Shown here: piece by piece, positions 1 to 6,891 of the stretch
How positions within the stretch are numbered: the stretch's first letter is position 1
Layout of the letters: the number at the start of each line of letters is the position of its first letter
Origin: an uncultured bacterium
GTDB lineage: Bacteria; Cyanobacteriota; Vampirovibrionia; Gastranaerophilales; Gastranaerophilaceae
DNA length: 35,144 nt
Assembly (NCBI GenBank): GCA_949288725.1
Contig: CASELF010000080.1
Span: 1-35,144 of the forward strand
Direction: 5' to 3'
Position numbers and translations under genes: made by a program
The notes under the pieces: model-generated
Databases searched by the model: none
The model's input: the letters and a program-made list of their open reading frames with translations, nothing else
What the model was told of the DNA's origin: nothing

Positions 1-219
1 TATTTACCGAATAATCGTGGAATTTTATACGAAATCGAATATCCTGCAGGTGCCAGAGTATCAGTGATAGGTTATGGCAATAAAAATGAAGTAGTTGCTC
101 CCAGAGCTTCTAAATATGAGTGTACTGATGTCGAAAAAATAGTTAATGAGAATGAAGATTATTTGAAAGTTAAGTTGAAATATATTCTTCCAGATGAACC
201 TTGGAGAAATAAAACTTAA
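1..219 (+). CDS. C-terminal fragment of a possible ADP-ribosyltransferase-fold protein
   Basis: The reading frame is open from base 1 to the TAA at 217-219, giving the last 72 residues of a gene that starts outside the window. The segment ILYEIEYPAGARV, then NKNEVVAPRASKY, resembles the end of the ADP-ribosyltransferase exoenzyme fold, where a strand is followed by an E-x-E or Q-x-E motif and a 'PRG(S/T)KF' strand. Here the motif reads K-N-E: the second Glu is present and the first acidic or Gln position is Lys. If the resemblance is real, this could be a toxin- or phage-head-type transferase, possibly with altered activity. The N-terminal catalytic Arg and Ser-Thr-Ser regions are not visible, so the call rests on one short motif. 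The gene is followed by about 100 bp of non-coding DNA. Confidence 0.4.
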   Translation, partial: YLPNNRGILYEIEYPAGARVSVIGYGNKNEVVAPRASKYECTDVEKIVNENEDYLKVKLKYILPDEPWRNKT

Positions 220-258
220 TTCTGCTTAAAAATTGCGTTTCAAATCTTAATACAACAC

Positions 259-298
259 TTGAAAAACTTTCAAAAATATTTTATACTACAAATGTAGT
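259..298 (+). promoter_or_regulatory. Promoter with overlapping BlaI/MecI-like dyad
   Basis: TTGAAA at 259-264 and TATACT at 282-287 are separated by exactly 17 bp, a good sigma-70 type promoter. The palindrome actaca-aa-tgtagt at 285-298 overlaps the end of the -10 and the expected start site. Its core TACA-N2-TGTA has the form of operators bound by BlaI/MecI/CopY repressors. A repressor of that family is encoded at 9726-10070. The regulatory link is inference. Confidence 0.55.
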
Positions 299-318
299 GT
301 GATTTGCGTAGGTGAAAA

Positions 319-594
319 ATGTTTGTAAGTTTAATGGCAAGATTAAATGCAATTTCAGCAAGAAATAATGCTCAATATGCTATGATGCAAAACCGAATAA
401 ATCTTATGAGTGCATTGTGCACTCCTTTTTTAGGGAATTTAGGGATGCAAAATTTACATAGAATGGATATGAAATTTGCTATGAATAATGAAATTTATCA
501 AACTCAATATCTGTTGGCTTCTGCGCAAGAAAAAGCCGCAAGACAGCTGATGGCGCAAGAATCTAAAAATAATAAGATTTCTTATATTGCATAA
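319..594 (+). CDS. Small protein of unknown function (91 aa)
   Basis: A 91-residue protein, rich in Met, Asn, Gln and Ala and predicted mostly helical, with no signal peptide, clear membrane segment or motif I recognise. The start is supported by TAGGTG about 6 nt upstream and a strong promoter at 259-287. Its style (MARLNAISARNN near the start, then a Gln/Ala-rich helix such as LLASAQEKAARQLMAQ) is like the small helical proteins at 24507-25122 and the N-terminus of the protein at 26204-27259, so it may belong to the same lineage-specific group. The dyad over its promoter suggests repressor control. No function can be assigned. It is a single-gene unit, followed by a convergent gene. Confidence 0.7.
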   Translation: MFVSLMARLNAISARNNAQYAMMQNRINLMSALCTPFLGNLGMQNLHRMDMKFAMNNEIYQTQYLLASAQEKAARQLMAQESKNNKISYIA

Positions 595-680
595 GTTTTT
601 TATAAATTCAGATATTTTTTGATGTTGTATATGTAAAAACAAGTATGTTAGGTTGCAATATAGGTATTGAATTGCTCCCG

Positions 681-1361
681 TTAAAATCTTTTTGAGGATA
701 ATTTTTTTAAATAATTATTCTTTAATTTTCTTGGAGAGCCGAAAAATATATTTTCTGAGTTTGTAAGTTTTTTCTTATTTTTAAGTTTATGTTCTAATAA
801 TGAAAGGGTGCATAACAAATCAGTTGATTGAAATAATTTATATTCATTGGGAAATACTACTCTATATTCAAAATTATCGCCAAACCAGGAACTAAAAACC
901 GCAACTAAGATATTTGCTAGTTGTATTTGTCCATTATCGTAATATATTATTATTTTATCAAATTTTTGGAAGTACTTTAAATTTTCTTTTATTATTGCAG
1001 ATAGTTGTTTTGAAATATTATTGCTTATATCTATCTGTGTTTTAATTTGTTTCTTTTCAACAACAATATTTTTATATCGAATGTCGAGATTTCTTGTAAA
1101 ATGAAAAATTTTATTAAAAATTTTAAAACGTTCATCAGCTGAATAGTTTTTGTATATTGATTCCCTTCTAATTAGCGGACCAGAATGCACAGTATGAACA
1201 CCTAATACACAACTAGATAATTCTTGGTTTAGTTTTTGAACTTGGGTATTAATATCTATACATTGCTCGTGAAAAAGTAATGTAGTAATGTAATAAGGAC
1301 ATTTTTCATCAAATTTGCCAAAATCTCCTGATTCATCAATAAAAATACTTAATTCTTCCAA
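681..1361 (-). CDS. DUF3800 family protein
   Basis: The protein opens with LSIFIDESGDFG, and later has IIYYDNGQ and FQSTDLLC. These are the acidic motifs of DUF3800, a family with an RNase H-like fold and suspected nuclease role, often found among mobile or defence genes. DUF3800 proteins normally begin almost at the IDESG motif, so I place the start at the TTG at 1361-1359 (226 aa), preceded by AGGAG and GAGGT. The same frame runs back without a stop to an ATG at 1445 (254 aa), but the 28 extra codons contain a terminator-like hairpin, so they look like a leader (see findings). It is alone on its strand beside a tRNA with a duplicated 3' end, a common setting for acquired DNA. The family call is fairly firm; the start is not. 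Confidence 0.75.
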   Translation of the reverse strand: MEELSIFIDESGDFGKFDEKCPYYITTLLFHEQCIDINTQVQKLNQELSSCVLGVHTVHSGPLIRRESIYKNYSADERFKIFNKIFHFTRNLDIRYKNIVVEKKQIKTQIDISNNISKQLSAIIKENLKYFQKFDKIIIYYDNGQIQLANILVAVFSSWFGDNFEYRVVFPNEYKLFQSTDLLCTLSLLEHKLKNKKKLTNSENIFFGSPRKLKNNYLKKLSSKRF

Positions 1362-1389
1362 TCCTACCTCTGCTCCTATATAATCAATT

Positions 1390-1412
1390 AAAAAAGCGAG
1401 GAGTACCCTCGC
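1390..1412 (-). terminator. Terminator-like hairpin in the leader of the DUF3800 gene
   Basis: Read on the minus strand, gcgagg-gtact-cctcgc (1412-1396) forms a six-pair all-GC/AT stem with a 5-nt loop. It is followed at once by six T residues (1395-1390), the layout of an intrinsic terminator. It lies about 30-50 nt downstream of a strong promoter (1452-1480) and upstream of the DUF3800 start, so it would either end a roughly 55-nt RNA or act as an attenuator. The stretch 1396-1443 is clearly more GC-rich than its surroundings. Confidence 0.6.
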
Positions 1413-1451
1413 CGTGGTGGACCGAGAGCAATAAGCCCAGCCCATATATTA

Positions 1452-1480
1452 ATTATAATATATATTTATATATTTTTCAA
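1452..1480 (-). promoter_or_regulatory. Promoter of the DUF3800 leader
   Basis: On the minus strand TTGAAA (1480-1475) and TATAAT (1457-1452) are separated by 17 bp. Transcription should begin near 1445, exactly at an in-frame ATG that opens the leader reading frame MGWAYCSRSTTARVLLAF. The -10-to-ATG distance (6 nt) equals that found at radA. Confidence 0.6.
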
Positions 1481-1519
1481 GTATTTATGTATGGTTTAAT
1501 TTTAGTTCCAAAATATTTA

Positions 1520-1608
1520 CCGAACTCAAAAAGCGAGTTCTCGCCAAAATCTCCCAATAAAAAAAAGACCTTTCAATAGGTCTTTTTAATGGAGCGGGAG
1601 ACGAGGCT
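1520..1608 (-). repeat. Direct repeat copy A: tRNA-Gly 3' end plus terminator
   Basis: This roughly 88-bp segment repeats 1703-1792 almost exactly; the only internal difference I see is one A fewer before the tRNA-like CCA end. On the minus strand it holds the last part of tRNA-Gly (the 3' half of the T arm, the acceptor strand CTCCCGC and TCCA), the terminator hairpin and a second hairpin (gaactc/gagttc, 1522-1540). It lacks the 5' part of the tRNA, so it is a partial copy rather than a second tRNA gene. Confidence 0.85.
1562..1587 (-). terminator. Intrinsic terminator in repeat copy A
   Basis: Minus-strand stem aaaaagacct / aggtcttttt with a 6-nt loop and extra T residues after it. It is identical in stem to the tRNA terminator at 1745-1770. 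Confidence 0.7.
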
Positions 1609-1702
1609 TGTCTTGACCTGCTCGCGATAAACGGCAATTCCGTGTTTTGCTTTTGTGTTTTTAACACAACGCAAAAGCACTCCAGCCTCTGCTCGCAGGT
1701 CG
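1609..1702 (-). other. Structured spacer between the two tRNA-Gly repeats
   Basis: These 94 bases are richer in GC than the flanks and can fold: gacctgc (1615-1621) pairs with gcaggtc (1695-1701), and inside lies a long hairpin from gcttttgtgtt paired with aacac and caaaagc around 1649-1679. On the minus strand the end next to copy A reads tcgcgag, then 13 nt, then gcctcgt. The real tRNA reads tcgcgag, 5 nt, gcctcgt at the same place, so the T stem seems preserved with an enlarged loop. No convincing coding frame is present. It may be a decayed tRNA, an integration scar or a small structured RNA. Confidence 0.45.
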
Positions 1703-1792
1703 CCGAACTCAAAAAGCGAGTTCTCGCCAAAATCTCCCAATAAAAAAAAGACCTTTCAATAGGTCTTTTTAAATGGAGCGGGAGACGAGGCT
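1703..1792 (-). repeat. Direct repeat copy B: 3' end of the intact tRNA-Gly plus terminator
   Basis: Copy B of the repeat at 1520-1608, offset by 183-184 bp. It includes the 3' end of the complete tRNA-Gly, its terminator and the downstream gaactc/gagttc hairpin. Duplication of a tRNA 3' end is the usual footprint of site-specific integration, but no integrase gene is in the window. Confidence 0.85.
1745..1770 (-). terminator. Terminator of tRNA-Gly
   Basis: A minus-strand hairpin, aaaaagacct and aggtcttttt around a 6-nt loop, begins 3 nt after the encoded CCA end and runs into a further T tract. Confidence 0.8.
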
Positions 1793-1848
1793 CGAACTCG
1801 CGACATCCTCCTTGGCAAGGAGGCATTCTACCACTGAATTACCCCCGC
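1774..1848 (-). tRNA. tRNA-Gly(GCC)
   Basis: The minus strand gives a 75-nt tRNA. The acceptor GCGGGGG pairs with CTCCCGC (one G-U pair), followed by T and an encoded CCA. The D arm contains TTCAGTGGTAGAA, the anticodon loop reads CTTGCCAAG with anticodon GCC (complement of 1814-1816), and the T arm is GCGAG-TTCGAGC-CTCGT. It lies about 65 bp downstream of the ABC permease gene on the same strand and is followed by its own terminator. Its last third is repeated upstream in the window as copy A. Confidence 0.97.
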
Positions 1849-1912
1849 TTATTGGGTACTTTTTTATTCTACATGCTAAATTTTTTATTTCAAGTGTTTT
1901 TTTTATTTTTTA

Positions 1913-2740
1913 TTATTCTTTTACTCCGCCTTGCAAAATATCGTTTATAAAGTATTTTTTCCCGAGCAAAAATACAATGATAGTAGGGATTGTGCAGATT
2001 GCTGAGCATGCTAACAAATCTCCCCACAATGTAACTTCTCTAAAACTTCCTTTAAATATTGCCAGTCCAACAGGCAAAGTTCTCATTGTTTCGGTATTTG
2101 TTATGATAAGTGGCCAAAGAAAACTATTCCATGTTGTGACAAATGTAAATATTCCAAGTGTTGCTATTGCTGGCAGTGCAAGTGGTAGTATGATTTTAAA
2201 AAATCCGCTTAGTATATTGCATCCGTCAATTCTTGCTGATTCTTCCAAATCTTTTGGAAATCCTAAAAAATACTGGCGCATCATAAATATTCCAAAACCG
2301 CCAAATAACCCGGGAAGAATTAATGCTTGATATGTGTTTACCCAATGTAGTTGGCGCATTAGGAAAAATAACGGAATTATATTTACTTGTGGCGGAATAA
2401 GCATAGTTATTAATATTAATAAAAATATTTCATTTCTATATTTAAACTTTAATCTTGCAAACGCATATCCTGCAAGTGCTGAGATTAGAACTTGTCCGAT
2501 TGTTGTCATAAGAGCGACAAACAGGCTGTTTGCAAAATATTTCCATACAGGTATTTTTTCAAAAACGCTTGCATAGTTTTCCAAGGTTAGTGGGGTGTAT
2601 AACAGTTTCCCGCCTTCTTGACTAAAGATTTCTCCATTTGGGACTAATGAGAGATTAAGCATTGCAAAGAACGGATATAGCATGCTTATTGCGATTAATA
2701 TCAATATGAGATACCCAAATATCTTGTAAATCTTTTTCAT
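1913..2740 (-). CDS. Carbohydrate ABC transporter permease (MalG/UgpE type)
   Basis: 275 residues, the usual size for an inner-membrane permease of the CUT1 sugar-import family. About six hydrophobic segments are visible, starting at residues 8-28 and 72-95. The cytoplasmic EAA loop that docks the ATPase is clear at about 166-186 (EESARIDGCNILSGFFKII). Such permeases work as a heterodimer with a MalF-type subunit, a periplasmic binding protein and an MsmX/MalK ATPase. None of these is next to it here: upstream is the divergent clpB and downstream the tRNA. The partners must lie elsewhere, or this is a relic of a split operon. The substrate cannot be told; MalG, UgpE and LacG types look alike at this level. 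Confidence 0.9.
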   Translation of the reverse strand: MKKIYKIFGYLILILIAISMLYPFFAMLNLSLVPNGEIFSQEGGKLLYTPLTLENYASVFEKIPVWKYFANSLFVALMTTIGQVLISALAGYAFARLKFKYRNEIFLLILITMLIPPQVNIIPLFFLMRQLHWVNTYQALILPGLFGGFGIFMMRQYFLGFPKDLEESARIDGCNILSGFFKIILPLALPAIATLGIFTFVTTWNSFLWPLIITNTETMRTLPVGLAIFKGSFREVTLWGDLLACSAICTIPTIIVFLLGKKYFINDILQGGVKE

Positions 2741-2841
2741 AAGTTGATTATATCACAGTTATTGAACTTGATTTTCTATTTTGCGTAAAATCTTTTATCT
2801 AAGAAATTCAAGATAATTAAATAAAAATTAATTTGTAATGA

Positions 2842-2870
2842 CTTTGTATAAAAAGGCATTAAAATATAAT
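2842..2870 (+). promoter_or_regulatory. Probable clpB promoter
   Basis: A perfect TATAAT at 2865-2870 has CTTTGT 17 bp upstream (2842-2847), a weak -35 match. I see no CIRCE inverted repeat or sigma-32-like sequence between the permease and clpB, so classical HrcA or RpoH control is not apparent. Confidence 0.45.
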
Positions 2871-2904
2871 TAAAGATTAGAATTATTGAATGGAGTTGAT
2901 TATT

Positions 2905-5508
2905 ATGTTAGATTTTGACAAGTTTACGAATTATTCTCAAGAAATTTTGTCAGCATCAAGTGCATTGATGGACTCATATAAAAACACAATGCTTGAACCT
3001 GAACATATAATGCTGACAATGGTCAAGGACGACGGACCTGTTAAAGATTATTTGGAGGGTTTAAAATTATTAAATCAAGGGTTTATCAACAAACTTGTAG
3101 CAAAAGTTGAATCTTTTCCAAAGGTTTCCGGAGTTACAAATTCGCAAGGTTTGTATCTTTCAAATAATTCACGCAGGTTGTTGGAATTGGCAATGGAGCA
3201 GGCAAATGCACTTAAAGACGATTATGTCGGTATTGAGATGATTTTGCTTGCAATGACAAAGTTAGATAATTCGTCAATAAAAGAACTTCTTTCACAGTTT
3301 GGTGTGAATGAAAATTCAGTATTAAAAGTTATGAAAGACATAAGAGGGAATAAAAAAGTGGATAGCAAAAACGCAGAAGAAAATATGAAAGCCTTAGAAA
3401 AATATTCAACTGACTTAACTGATCTTGCCAGAAAGGGAAAGTTAGACCCTGTAATCGGAAGAGATGAAGAAGTCAGAAGAATAATTCAGGTATTAAACAG
3501 AAGAACAAAAAATAACCCTGTTCTAATAGGTGAACCAGGTGTAGGTAAAACGGCAATAGTTGAAGGATTGGCTCAAAGAATAGTAAGAGGCGATGTTCCT
3601 GAAAGTTTGAAGGATGTTCGTTTAATTTCTCTTGATATGGGAGCCTTAGTTGCAGGTGCAAAATTCAGAGGTGAATTTGAGGAACGTTTGAAGGCTGTAT
3701 TAAAAGAAGTTGAAGATTCAAACGGTGAAATTGTAATGTTTATTGATGAGTTGCATACTGTAGTTGGAGCAGGTTCAACTGAAGGTTCTATGGATGCCGG
3801 AAACTTATTAAAACCTATGCTTGCAAGAGGTGTTTTAAGAACAATCGGTGCAACAACCATTAATGAATATCGTAAATATATAGAAAAAGACCCTGCATTA
3901 GAAAGAAGATTTCAACCTGTAATGGTAGATGAACCTTCTGTAGAAGATACTATAAGTATTTTGAGAGGTTTAAAAGAAAAATATGAAGTTCACCACAAGG
4001 TAAGAATTCTTGATAGTGCAATAATTGCGGCTGCAAAATTATCTGATAGATATATTACAGACAGGTTTTTGCCTGATAAAGCGATTGATTTGATTGATGA
4101 AGCGGCAAGTTCTTTGCGTATTGAAATCGATTCAATGCCTGAAGAAATTGATACTATGATGCGTCAAAAAATTCAACTTGAAATTGAGCGTGAAGCCTTG
4201 AAAAAAGAAACATCAGATGAAGCAGCACAAAAAGTTCAATCCCTAACAAAACAAATAGATGAACTTGAAGTAAAAATAAGCGAATTAAAAGTTCGTTGGG
4301 AAAAGGAAAAAACTTCAATAACTGCTGAAACTGATATTAAAAATGAAATTAATAATGTAAAATTAAAGATTGAAGAAGCAGAACGTAATACCGATTTGCA
4401 AACTGCTGCAGAATTGAAATACGGTAAACTTCTTGAATTGGAAAAGAAATTAAAAGAATGTCAAAATAAAGAACATACCGAAAATAAATTATTGAAGGAA
4501 GAAATTTCTGAAAATGATATAGCAGAGGTTGTTTCAAAATGGACAGGTGTTCCTGTTACAAAACTTGTTGAATCAGAAGTTAACAAGTTAATTAATATGG
4601 AAGATATTATCCATAAACGTTTGGTTGGTCAAGATGAGGCAGTTGTAACTGTTTCTGATGCAATAAGACGTGCAAGAGCAGGATTAAAAGATCCAAAACG
4701 TCCAATAGGTACATTCTTGTTCTTAGGACCGACAGGTGTTGGTAAAACTGAACTTGCAAAAGCACTTGCTGAATTTATGTTTAATGATGAAGATGCTTTA
4801 ATCCGTATAGATATGTCAGAATATATGGAAAAACATAATGTTGCAAGATTGGTCGGAGCGCCTCCGGGATATGTTGGATATGATGAAGGCGGTCAATTAA
4901 CAGAAGCCGTAAGACGTAAACCGTATTCTGTCATTTTGTTTGATGAAATTGAAAAAGCACATCCCGATGTGTTTAATATAATGCTTCAAATTTTTGATGA
5001 TGGCAGATTGACTGATTCTAAGGGTAGAACCGTTGACTTTAAAAATACATTGATAATTATGACAAGTAATATCGGAAGTGATATAATTCTTGAAAATACT
5101 CTAAATTCAATGGTATCCCCTGAACAGTTTGATAGTACTAAAGAACAAGTTATGGATGTTTTACGTCAACGTTTCAAACCTGAATTCTTAAACAGAATAG
5201 ATGAAACAATATTCTTCAAAGCATTAACATTACAACAATTGAGTAAAATCGTTGATATTCAGGCTGATTACTTAAGAAAATTGTTGAAAGATCAAGATAT
5301 TGACTTGATAATAACAGATGATGCAAAAGAATTCTTGGCAACTAAAGGATTTGAACCTGTTTACGGAGCAAGACCTTTGAAACGTGTAATTCAACAACAA
5401 CTTGAAAACCCGTTATCTAAAAAATTACTATCACACGAATTTATTTCAGGTGATTGTATAAAAATAGATGTTGAGGATGATAAATTGACATTTAGTAAAG
5501 CAGAATAA
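2905..5508 (+). CDS. clpB: ATP-dependent chaperone ClpB
   Basis: An 867-residue Hsp100 disaggregase that, with DnaK, threads aggregated proteins through a hexameric ring in the cytoplasm. In order: Clp_N repeat domain (about 1-150), first AAA+ module with Walker A GEPGVGKT at 209-216 and Walker [10 protein letters not shown], the long middle coiled coil that separates ClpB from ClpA/ClpC (about 405-520), second AAA+ module with GPTGVGKTE at 608 onward and [15 protein letters not shown], and the ClpB D2-small domain ending in [10 protein letters not shown]. Length is typical. I chose the ATG at 2905 because GGAG lies 9 nt upstream; the in-frame ATG at 2890 overlaps that ribosome site and would add only MELII. 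The gene is monocistronic, with a strong terminator 12 bp after the stop. Confidence 0.98.
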   Translation: MLDFDKFTNYSQEILSASSALMDSYKNTMLEPEHIMLTMVKDDGPVKDYLEGLKLLNQGFINKLVAKVESFPKVSGVTNSQGLYLSNNSRRLLELAMEQANALKDDYVGIEMILLAMTKLDNSSIKELLSQFGVNENSVLKVMKDIRGNKKVDSKNAEENMKALEKYSTDLTDLARKGKLDPVIGRDEEVRRIIQVLNRRTKNNPVLIGEPGVGKTAIVEGLAQRIVRGDVPESLKDVRLISLDMGALVAGAKFRGEFEERLKAVLKEVEDSNGEIVMFIDELHTVVGAGSTEGSMDAGNLLKPMLARGVLRTIGATTINEYRKYIEKDPALERRFQPVMVDEPSVEDTISILRGLKEKYEVHHKVRILDSAIIAAAKLSDRYITDRFLPDKAIDLIDEAASSLRIEIDSMPEEIDTMMRQKIQLEIEREALKKETSDEAAQKVQSLTKQIDELEVKISELKVRWEKEKTSITAETDIKNEINNVKLKIEEAERNTDLQTAAELKYGKLLELEKKLKECQNKEHTENKLLKEEISENDIAEVVSKWTGVPVTKLVESEVNKLINMEDIIHKRLVGQDEAVVTVSDAIRRARAGLKDPKRPIGTFLFLGPTGVGKTELAKALAEFMFNDEDALIRIDMSEYMEKHNVARLVGAPPGYVGYDEGGQLTEAVRRKPYSVILFDEIEKAHPDVFNIMLQIFDDGRLTDSKGRTVDFKNTLIIMTSNIGSDIILENTLNSMVSPEQFDSTKEQVMDVLRQRFKPEFLNRIDETIFFKALTLQQLSKIVDIQADYLRKLLKDQDIDLIITDDAKEFLATKGFEPVYGARPLKRVIQQQLENPLSKKLLSHEFISGDCIKIDVEDDKLTFSKAE

Positions 5509-5520
5509 TCTGTAAATAAA

Positions 5521-5557
5521 AGAGGCGGCAAGGGATTTTCCCTTGCCGCCTCTTTTT
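5521..5557 (+). terminator. Strong, probably bidirectional terminator after clpB
   Basis: A perfect 14-bp stem (5521-5534 with 5540-5553) closes a 5-nt loop and is followed by a T run to 5557. A-rich sequence on the left side (5513-5520) gives T residues on the minus strand, so it can also end the convergent EF-hand gene. Confidence 0.9.
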
Positions 5558-5568
5558 GATAAAATTTT

Positions 5569-6120
5569 TTATTCCAAGAAATTTTTATATTGGTAACTTA
5601 GAATACTATATGATGAAACATCTTCAGAAGAACTGTCATCTCCATAGAATACTGACATTTGAGTTGCTTTTCTATAATTTTCTTCATCAAGTTTTTCTTG
5701 CTTTGCGCAGGTGCAAGTGTATGCAGATATTTCTGCACTTGTTACTCTGCCATCTCCGTTTGAATCTATTGCATCAAAATTATCAAGAATTTTGCTTATT
5801 TGCTCTGATGAATATGCACCTGATGCTGCAAGTTGTGAAAGTTCAGTTCTTGAAACTCCTGATGAGGATATTGTGTTTGTTATATCTGTCATTTCATTTG
5901 CACTTATAACTCCGTCACCATCTTTATCAAATGATGAAAAGTTTGTTTGAAAATATGATGCAAATGATTGGTTCAGAGTTAAATAATTAGAATTATCATT
6001 TCTTGCTTCTGTAATGTTTTTATATGTTACTCCGTCTTCAGGATAGAGTGATGCCAAATATGAATATGTATTTGTTAAATTTGACGAAAGACTTGATATA
6101 ATAGATGAACCTGATGCCAT
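5569..6120 (-). CDS. EF-hand calcium-binding protein
   Basis: 183 residues with two textbook EF-hand loops, DKDGDGVISANE at 65-76 and DSNGDGRVTSAE at 119-130, each with acidic residues at positions 1, 3, 5 and 12. The pair should bind two Ca2+ ions. The rest is Ser/Thr/Asn-rich and helical; there is no clear signal peptide (MASGSSIISSLSSN) and no membrane span, so the site of action is uncertain. The ATG is preceded by CGAGG 9 nt upstream. It converges on clpB and shares its terminator, and it is divergent from tsaC. A similar EF-hand is found in the hydrolase at 13696-15555. Function beyond Ca2+ binding is unknown. Confidence 0.85.
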   Translation of the reverse strand: MASGSSIISSLSSNLTNTYSYLASLYPEDGVTYKNITEARNDNSNYLTLNQSFASYFQTNFSSFDKDGDGVISANEMTDITNTISSSGVSRTELSQLAASGAYSSEQISKILDNFDAIDSNGDGRVTSAEISAYTCTCAKQEKLDEENYRKATQMSVFYGDDSSSEDVSSYSILSYQYKNFLE

Positions 6121-6220
6121 AATTGTACCTCGTTTGATTTCTACCTACTTTTATAATAATAATGTTTTTGGAAATGTCAATATTTATAGTTTAAGATTTA
6201 AGTAATAGTAAGGTGATTTT

Positions 6221-6805
6221 ATGTTGGAAGATAAAGAAAAAATTATTAATACTTTAGTAAACGGCGGTGTTATCGCTTATGTTACAGATACGGTATGGGG
6301 TCTTGGGTGTATTCCTGACAATGAATCTGCAGTGAAAAAAATATATGAAATCAAAAAACGGGAAGCACATAAACCTTTAATTCTTATGTCTAATGAAATA
6401 TATAATCTTTTGGACTATGTAAAACCAATTCCTAAAGTTGGACAAATTCTTATAAAAAAATATTTCCCCGGAGCATTAACTGTTGTGACGGATAAAAGTG
6501 ATAAAACTCCTGATTACGTTACTTCCAATATGGAAACTGTCGGAATAAGAGTTCCTGATAATGATGTGTTTAGAGAAATTTGTGAGATTATTCCCGGTCA
6601 TGTTCTTGCAACAACAAGTGCCAATTTATCTCATCAACCTTCTGCTAAAAATTATGAGCAAGCATTAGAAAATATGCAGGGGTTAGCAGATTTGGTTATT
6701 CCTGACTATGGATGTGTTGCAAAAGGTTTAGAATCAACTGTTGTCGGTGTTATGAATAACGAGTTGAGAATTTTTCGCCAAGGTGCTATTAAAATTGAAA
6801 TCTAA
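6221..6805 (+). CDS. tsaC: Threonylcarbamoyl-AMP synthase (Sua5/YrdC/YwlC family)
   Basis: 194 residues covering one YrdC domain, the short TsaC form without the C-terminal Sua5 extension. The enzyme makes L-threonylcarbamoyl-AMP from Thr, bicarbonate and ATP, the first step of the t6A modification at position 37 of ANN-decoding tRNAs. Visible family motifs are GGVIAYVTDTVWGLGC near the start, KKREAHKPLILM, the PGALTVV segment, and TTSANLSHQPSA followed by ESTVV. A YciO-like paralogue is a less likely reading. The ATG follows AAGGTG. No t6A partner genes are adjacent. Confidence 0.93.
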   Translation: MLEDKEKIINTLVNGGVIAYVTDTVWGLGCIPDNESAVKKIYEIKKREAHKPLILMSNEIYNLLDYVKPIPKVGQILIKKYFPGALTVVTDKSDKTPDYVTSNMETVGIRVPDNDVFREICEIIPGHVLATTSANLSHQPSAKNYEQALENMQGLADLVIPDYGCVAKGLESTVVGVMNNELRIFRQGAIKIEI

Positions 6806-6891
6806 ATGTCTATGCTATATTATCAAATTGAAACATAGTTGAAATTTGTTCTGTTTTTTATTACCATATATAGAAAGACAAGGGTGTATTT

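Noticed and set aside
1485..1826. 113-codon minus-strand ORF across the tRNA repeat region
   Set aside because: It reads through both repeat copies, two terminators and the tRNA itself; the repeated peptide is a by-product of the DNA repeat.
1773..2330. 185-codon plus-strand ORF
   Set aside because: It overlaps the tRNA and the antisense strand of the clear ABC permease gene.
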